From Paraflavitalea soli (GTDB taxonomy: Bacteria > Bacteroidota > Bacteroidia > Chitinophagales > Chitinophagaceae), in assembly GCF_003555545.1 (NCBI RefSeq), contig NZ_CP032157.1:6266546-6330545 (forward strand): a stretch of DNA of 64,000 nucleotides. The letters run 5' to 3'. Of this stretch, positions 61,197-64,000 are shown piece after piece. A model generated the notes under the pieces. That model ran no database searches. It was not told where the DNA came from and saw nothing but the letters and a program-made list of their open reading frames with translations. Both the position numbers and the translations under genes were made by a program. The first letter of the stretch is position 1; each line of letters opens with the position of its first letter.

Positions 61197-63605
61197 ATGT
61201 CAATTGTTGACTCCAAGTTCGTCAGAACTACCTGGTACCTGTGTACCATCGTGTTGCTATTCGTTTCCCGTCTCCTCAAATCTATATGGCTTTTCTTTCC
61301 CGGTATCCTCTTCCTGGTGCTGGCCATGTGGTGCTTCTGGAGCCTCAACCAGGGTAAGGACATCATAGTCTCTTTTACAGAGAACAACCAGGCCAAAACC
61401 TTCTTCTTTATCGCCATTGCCTTCTGGATCTACGTTACCTGGTATTCTGCCCGGGTGGTAGCCTATCTCAAAAAAAGCAAACAGGAAGACCGTATCATAA
61501 AGATCATGGGCAATTGTCCGCCCGAAGAAGCTGCCCGCAAGTTGGCCAATACCCAATACTTTGAACTGCCACCCGGCTGGCTATCCATCTTTCCGCATAT
61601 TCTCGGCTATGCCTGTCTGCTGGTGATAGAGTTGGCCGTGTTGCAATCGCCCGTACGGGGAGCTGATGCCATCACGTCGTCTAAGGCCACCTGGTTCTTT
61701 GTGCTGGGAATGATCATCTCCTGGGGACTGGATGGTATCGTGCGCGACTTCTCAGCCAAGCAACTACGGGTCTCCCGCATACTCTTTTATGCAGTGCTGG
61801 CCATCTTCCTCCTGTCAGCCTTCCTGGTGATCAGCAATCCCAAAGGATCTATTTTATCCCTGCTGTGGGTATTGCTCCTGTTGCATGCTGTATTTCTGCT
61901 GTACATCAATCTCCGCAAGAAAATAGTCCGGAATACTACACCTGCCAAACCATTCATAATTACCCGGGCCATGTATACCATGATGGACTTTTTGCGTATA
62001 CCCCGTACGGAGACCGGCTACTTCCGGTGGTTCAATATCGTAGCCATTGGCGGCCTCATCGTATACATCATGACCATCCGTTCTATTGAGGTGTCCTGGC
62101 AGCTGGGGCCCTTTCCCCTGGTCTTACTGGCATTTGCCGTATTGCTGGGTTTTGGCAATATCATTACCGCCCTCTCTGTTAAGCTCAACATCAACCTCCA
62201 TTTCATCATCTTTATAGTAGCCTTCCTCCTGGGATCAAAAGAGACCCACTACGTGCGTACCAAACGATTTGATACCCCTGCCCGGCACGGCATCTACAAC
62301 CAGCGGCAGGATATACAAACCTATGCCCGCAACTGGATCACCGACCGGGGGCCTGCTATCGACAGCGCCAAAGGATCTTATCCCGTATATTATGTGCTGG
62401 CCAATGGAGGCGCTTCCCGTTCCGGCTACTGGACCGCTTCCGTACTTGGACAACTGGAAGACGCCACTGCCCATACCAATGACCCTTTCTCCCGTCACGT
62501 ATTTTGTTTGTCAGGCACCTCCGGTGGAGGCGTAGGCGTGGCCACTTTCTTTTCCCTGCTCTATCAGCGCAATAAAATGTCGAAGGATGTTGATGTATCC
62601 TACCTCCGCTCGGCACGCCTCTTTCTGAAGCAGGATTTCCTTACCCATACCCTGGCCCATATGCTGGGGCCCGATTACTTTAAATACATCTTCCATGTGA
62701 ATAATGATGACCTGTCCGATAGGGCAGGTGCGCTCGAAGAAACCATTGAGGCCGGCGCCCGTAAAGTGAATGACACCCTGAAAGCAGCGATGGACGAGCC
62801 TTTCTCCAACATGATCGCCCTGCGCAACCAGCCTTATAACCTGCCCATACTTTGTATCAATACCACCCGCATGCAGGATGGCAATCCCGCTGTAGTAACC
62901 AATATCCGGTTGAACAAAGAGATATTCAATAACCGCGAGGACGTATTGGATGTGCTCAATGATACCCTGGATATGCGCCTCAGCACTGCCTCCATATTAG
63001 GCGCGCGATTCCCGTATATCAGTCCGGCTGGTCGCGTAGACCAGTGGCTTCCGGAAAGGGTCCGCGTAAAAAAGTCAGACAGTATGCTGATCCACTACTT
63101 TGTGGATGGCGGCTATTTTGATAACTCAGGCGCAGGCGTAGTACAGGAAATGATGCGCGCCATGCTCATCCAGGCCGATACCTCTACCGATCAGGTATTC
63201 AAAAGAAGAGTGGCCAAATTGCACCTGGTCGTATTGCACATCACCAATAGCCCCGTAGGCGTAGCGCCGCTGGGCAGTGTAGGCCCTTTGAAGAATGATC
63301 TTTCATCGCCCATCCTTACCGTGCTGGGAGCCTATGATATGCAAACCACCGTCAATGATAAGCGCCTGATCAATTTCCTGAAAGATATTGATAGAGATTC
63401 CAGTTGTAATAGTGCTGAATACTATCCCGTACACTTATACAAAGACCCCACCGAAAAACAGGAAGAAAGAAAGCGGGGTGATACCCTTAAAGAGATCCCT
63501 TATGCCATGAACTGGTTTATTTCCGATACCACCCTCAAGCGTATGGACAACCGTTTATTGAAACAGCCTAAGCTCCAGGCGCTTATTAAAAGAATGATCC
63601 CTTGA
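61197..63605 (+). CDS. membrane-anchored patatin-like phospholipase family protein
   Basis: This 802-residue protein has an N-terminal half with about nine to ten hydrophobic segments (residues 10-345) and a C-terminal patatin-like domain. The catalytic dyad appears as Ser442 in LSGTSGGGVG and Asp637 in FVDGGYFDNSGAG; an oxyanion-type Gly-rich stretch (LANGGASRSGYW) precedes the serine. Patatin-like enzymes are acyl hydrolases acting on phospholipids. The fusion to a large membrane domain is unusual and suggests action at the inner membrane on lipids. ATG 61197 follows a good -7 box. Confidence 0.8.
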   Translation: MSIVDSKFVRTTWYLCTIVLLFVSRLLKSIWLFFPGILFLVLAMWCFWSLNQGKDIIVSFTENNQAKTFFFIAIAFWIYVTWYSARVVAYLKKSKQEDRIIKIMGNCPPEEAARKLANTQYFELPPGWLSIFPHILGYACLLVIELAVLQSPVRGADAITSSKATWFFVLGMIISWGLDGIVRDFSAKQLRVSRILFYAVLAIFLLSAFLVISNPKGSILSLLWVLLLLHAVFLLYINLRKKIVRNTTPAKPFIITRAMYTMMDFLRIPRTETGYFRWFNIVAIGGLIVYIMTIRSIEVSWQLGPFPLVLLAFAVLLGFGNIITALSVKLNINLHFIIFIVAFLLGSKETHYVRTKRFDTPARHGIYNQRQDIQTYARNWITDRGPAIDSAKGSYPVYYVLANGGASRSGYWTASVLGQLEDATAHTNDPFSRHVFCLSGTSGGGVGVATFFSLLYQRNKMSKDVDVSYLRSARLFLKQDFLTHTLAHMLGPDYFKYIFHVNNDDLSDRAGALEETIEAGARKVNDTLKAAMDEPFSNMIALRNQPYNLPILCINTTRMQDGNPAVVTNIRLNKEIFNNREDVLDVLNDTLDMRLSTASILGARFPYISPAGRVDQWLPERVRVKKSDSMLIHYFVDGGYFDNSGAGVVQEMMRAMLIQADTSTDQVFKRRVAKLHLVVLHITNSPVGVAPLGSVGPLKNDLSSPILTVLGAYDMQTTVNDKRLINFLKDIDRDSSCNSAEYYPVHLYKDPTEKQEERKRGDTLKEIPYAMNWFISDTTLKRMDNRLLKQPKLQALIKRMIP

Positions 63606-63910
63606 ACATGTATAAGAGGTGACACCTTTCCCCTGCGTCGAAGAAAGAAAGGTGTCACCTCTAAGTGGAAGCTTCTATGTAGCTTGGGCTGCCAGGTCAG
63701 TGTTGCTGCATAGAAACATAATGATGACTTAACTCCTGTTTGCCCTACTTTATTTGCTTTGGTAAATAAAATGCCGTACTTTTATAGTATACGCTATTCG
63801 CTCCCCCTCAATGATTGTTTTCCCTTCCTGATTTTGCTGCCTCCATGATTGCTTACCACCCCGGTTCTTGCGCATACAACTATTAATCATTCAATTAAAT
63901 TCCATTTTGT
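63606..63910. other. intergenic region after the patatin-like gene
   Basis: No gene is seen. It holds a long inverted repeat (63615-63662) just after the upstream stop and an otherwise unremarkable AT-rich stretch leading to the next start codon. CTTTATTTGCTTTGG near 63748 has no clear -7 consensus. Confidence 0.55.
63615..63662. terminator. 15-bp perfect inverted repeat, likely terminator
   Basis: AGAGGTGACACCTTT (63615-63629) and AAAGGTGTCACCTCT (63648-63662) pair perfectly around an 18-nt loop, 10 nt after the stop codon. There is no T-run on the plus side. Each arm contains the near-palindrome AGGTGACACCT, so it could also be a protein-binding or interspersed repeat. Confidence 0.6.
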
Positions 63911-64000
63911 ATGAAAAAGCTATTCGTGTATGTGGTAAAAACCATTATCCGCAACAAATTAGTGCGCAGTACAATCGCCCTCCTCATCCTTTCACAGGTA
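63911..64000 (+). CDS. N-terminus of an exported or membrane protein (cut by window end)
   Basis: Only 30 codons are present. They begin MKKLFVYVVKTIIRNK with a basic start, followed by the hydrophobic STIALLILSQV, which looks like a signal peptide or first membrane segment. The family cannot be identified from this fragment. Confidence 0.55.
   Translation, partial: MKKLFVYVVKTIIRNKLVRSTIALLILSQV

Overview
The window looks like chromosome of a gliding-type soil Bacteroidota, most likely family Chitinophagaceae (Chitinophaga/Niastella-like). The evidence is three SusC/SusD pairs, two ECF sigma/FecR pairs, STN-type TonB transducers, TAnnTTTG-type -7 boxes, almost no Shine-Dalgarno sequences, and 'glycoamylase-like' (GH144-type) lipoproteins of the kind first characterised in Chitinophaga. 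This placement rests on gene content and remembered families, not on a database search.

Layout. (1) 333-16814, plus strand: a tightly spaced 12-gene locus with SusC/SusD without a linked sigma/anti-sigma pair, two MFS permeases, an FAD oxidoreductase, a hydroxyacid dehydrogenase, two FGGY kinases and four phosphoesterases (EEP family, calcineurin-like, histidine phosphatase, GDPD). I read it as a system for taking apart an extracellular phosphodiester of a polyol or sugar and catabolising the released polyol; the substrate is unknown. (2) 16730-22328: a patchwork containing a truncated DHFR-family gene start, an NTF2-like protein, a repeat-rich gene-free stretch, two alpha/beta hydrolases, and a serine hydrolase lying between tRNA-Asn and a decayed direct copy of the tRNA 3' end, which is the footprint of integration at a tRNA. 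(3) 22329-28400: a CHASE3/PAS/PAS hybrid histidine kinase, a Rieske protein, hflX with a TTG start, a beta-barrel protein, a GIY-YIG protein, a CAU-anticodon tRNA and a tandem tRNA relic. (4) 28580-45955, plus: an ECF/FecR-controlled polysaccharide utilisation locus with SusC/SusD, a LamG lipoprotein, two GH144-like proteins, a GH43-like enzyme, an SGNH hydrolase, a GH3 and a sulfatase; beta-1,2-glucan is the best guess for substrate. (5) 46295-54927, minus: a second, convergent ECF/FecR/SusC/SusD locus with one GH30 enzyme, probably for a beta-1,6-glucan. (6) 55126-59863, plus: phenylacetate genes paaA-B-C-D-G-I-Y without paaE. (7) obg, a membrane-anchored patatin-like protein and the first 30 codons of another gene.

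The two sigma/FecR loci share a small conserved leader hairpin before susC, and both have a hairpin between the susCD part and the first enzyme gene. This suggests a common plan for regulating transducer, binding proteins and enzymes at different levels.
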